Shown here one piece after another: positions 5,688 through 6,536 of a DNA stretch of 6,536 nt (positions are counted from its first letter, which is position 1; every line of letters starts with the position of its first letter). The notes under the pieces were generated by a model. That model saw only the letters and a program-made list of their open reading frames with translations. It had not been told where the DNA came from and did no database searches. The DNA comes from DASZHA01 sp049644325 (lineage in GTDB: Bacteria; Chloroflexota; Dormibacteria; DASZGP01): positions 1-6,536 of the forward strand of contig JBARRR010000165.1 of NCBI GenBank assembly GCA_049644325.1, read 5' to 3'. The position numbers were made by a program, and so were the translations under genes.

Positions 5688-6536
5688 TCAGCTCCTGAGC
5701 TGGCTCACCGCCCCCTGGATTACTTCAACTGCGGCGTCGACCTCCGCGTCCTGGGTGCGCTTGCCGACGGTCAGGCGGAGGCTGCTGAGCGCCTCCTCGG
5801 GTGAGATGCCCATCGCCAGGAGCACGTGGGAAGGCTCCAGCGAGCCGGAGGTGCAGGCCGAGCCGCTGGACGCGCTGACGCCCTCGCGGTCGAGCAGCAT
5901 CAGCAGGCTGTCGCCCTCGACGCCGTCGATGATGAAGCTGGCGTGGTGCGGTAGGCGCTCGGTGGGATGGCCGGTGACACGGGCGCCGTCGACCGCGGTC
6001 ATGCCCTCGACCAGGCGGTCCCGGGTCGACCGCAGCCGCACGGTGTCGGTCGTGAAGTCGCGCACCGCGACCTCCACCGCCTTGGCCAGGCCGACGATGC
6101 CGGCGACGTTCTCGGTGCCGGCGCGACGGTTGCGCTCGTGGCCGCCACCGGTGATCAGAGGCTGGATCCGGGTGCCCATCCGCACGTAGAGACAGCCCAC
6201 ACCCTTGGGTCCGTAGATCTTGTGGGCCGAGAGGCTGAGCATGTCGACGCCCAGGTCGTCGACGCGCACCGGCACCTTGCCAAAGGCCTGCACCGCGTCG
6301 GTGTGGAAATAGGCATTGCTGTTGGCGTGCGTGATGTCGGCCAGCTCGCGCACCGGCTCCATGGTGCCGACCTCGTTATTGCCCAGCATCACTGAGACCA
6401 GCACCGTGTCGGGGCGCAGTGCCGCGCGCAAATCGTCGGGCTCGACGAGGGCCTCGGCGTCGACTGGGAGGTAGGTCACCTCGAAGCCCTGACGCTCCAG
6501 GTCCTGCATGGTGGTCAGCACGGCGTGGTGCTCGAC
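5688..6536 (-). CDS. Cysteine desulfurase, class I NifS/IscS-like (N-terminus beyond window)
   Basis: The frame is open from the right edge to TGA at 5690-5688, giving 282 residues; family members are about 380-400, so roughly the first 100 are missing. This is a PLP enzyme that removes sulfur from L-cysteine and passes it as a persulfide to Fe-S cluster or tRNA thiolation machinery in the cytoplasm. Visible hallmarks, numbered from the first visible residue, are the EHHAV motif at 2-6 (the PLP-stacking His), NNEVGTMEP near 53-61, HTDAVQAFGK near 78-87, SLSAHKIYGPKG near 101-112 with the PLP-binding Lys at 106, GGGHERNRRAGTENV near 130-144, and SGSACTSGSLEPSHVL near 224-239 with the catalytic Cys at 228. 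The mobile Cys loop marks class I. The GTG at 6521 is internal, not a start. The usual chromosomal partner is a tRNA thiouridylase or an Fe-S scaffold; here the downstream gene is Mrr-like instead. Confidence 0.96.
   Translation of the reverse strand, partial: VEHHAVLTTMQDLERQGFEVTYLPVDAEALVEPDDLRAALRPDTVLVSVMLGNNEVGTMEPVRELADITHANSNAYFHTDAVQAFGKVPVRVDDLGVDMLSLSAHKIYGPKGVGCLYVRMGTRIQPLITGGGHERNRRAGTENVAGIVGLAKAVEVAVRDFTTDTVRLRSTRDRLVEGMTAVDGARVTGHPTERLPHHASFIIDGVEGDSLLMLLDREGVSASSGSACTSGSLEPSHVLLAMGISPEEALSSLRLTVGKRTQDAEVDAAVEVIQGAVSQLRS
5689..5702. repeat. Inverted repeat at the 3' end of the cysteine desulfurase gene
   Basis: CAGCTC (5689-5694) and GAGCTG (5697-5702) are perfect inverted arms overlapping the desulfurase stop. 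As RNA the stem would be about 5 bp with a 4-nt loop. No T-run follows on the minus strand, so termination here is unproven and read-through into the Mrr-like gene is possible. Confidence 0.3.

Noticed and set aside
5967..6395. Plus-strand open frame opposite the cysteine desulfurase
   Set aside because: It is His/Val/Asp/Gly-rich antisense shadow with no domain, while the opposite strand encodes all desulfurase hallmarks.

Overview
The window is GC-rich bacterial DNA, densely packed with genes on both strands. Three of the four minus-strand genes appear to use TTG starts (the fourth, at the right edge, has no visible start). There is no rRNA, tRNA, CRISPR array or insertion sequence that I can see. 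The gene families (a DesK/DesR-like two-component pair, a 2TM-domain membrane protein, a MacB/FtsX-type ABC exporter without a membrane-fusion gene, a TPR-tailed protein and a standalone Mrr-like domain) fit a high-GC monoderm lineage such as Chloroflexota, Dormibacterota or Actinomycetota. That placement is inference from style and content, not a database result.

Layout, left to right. (1) Bases 1-842, plus strand: the 3' part of a TPR-rich helical protein that starts outside the window. (2) Bases 849-2616, minus strand: a histidine kinase followed by its NarL/DesR-type response regulator, an apparently coupled operon that converges on the TPR gene with only 6 nt between the stops. (3) Bases 2617-2774: a 158-bp divergent control region. 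It holds a perfect 14-bp palindrome (GTGAC-N4-GTCAC) and a candidate promoter for the kinase that would give a leaderless or nearly leaderless transcript. (4) Bases 2775-5131, plus strand: a three-gene operon of a small 2TM-domain membrane protein, a MacB-type permease and its ATPase, separated by 34 and 28 nt. (5) Bases 5148-5690, minus strand: a small Mrr-like PD-(D/E)xK-fold protein whose catalytic lysine position is arginine, plus a 63-nt upstream gap containing short palindromes. (6) Bases 5688-6536, minus strand: the C-terminal three-quarters of a class I (NifS/IscS-like) cysteine desulfurase, running off the right edge.

The most coherent story is the central module. A membrane sensor kinase and LuxR-HTH regulator are divergent from a 2TM protein plus an FtsX/MacB ABC transporter, with a symmetrical candidate operator between them. 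By analogy with other kinase/ABC modules this probably senses envelope stress or a toxic amphiphile or peptide and induces an exporter. The ligand cannot be read from sequence. The 2TM protein, encoded first in the transporter operon, is the least understood part. The Mrr-like gene behind the cysteine desulfurase is the second item worth a look, mainly for its altered active site.
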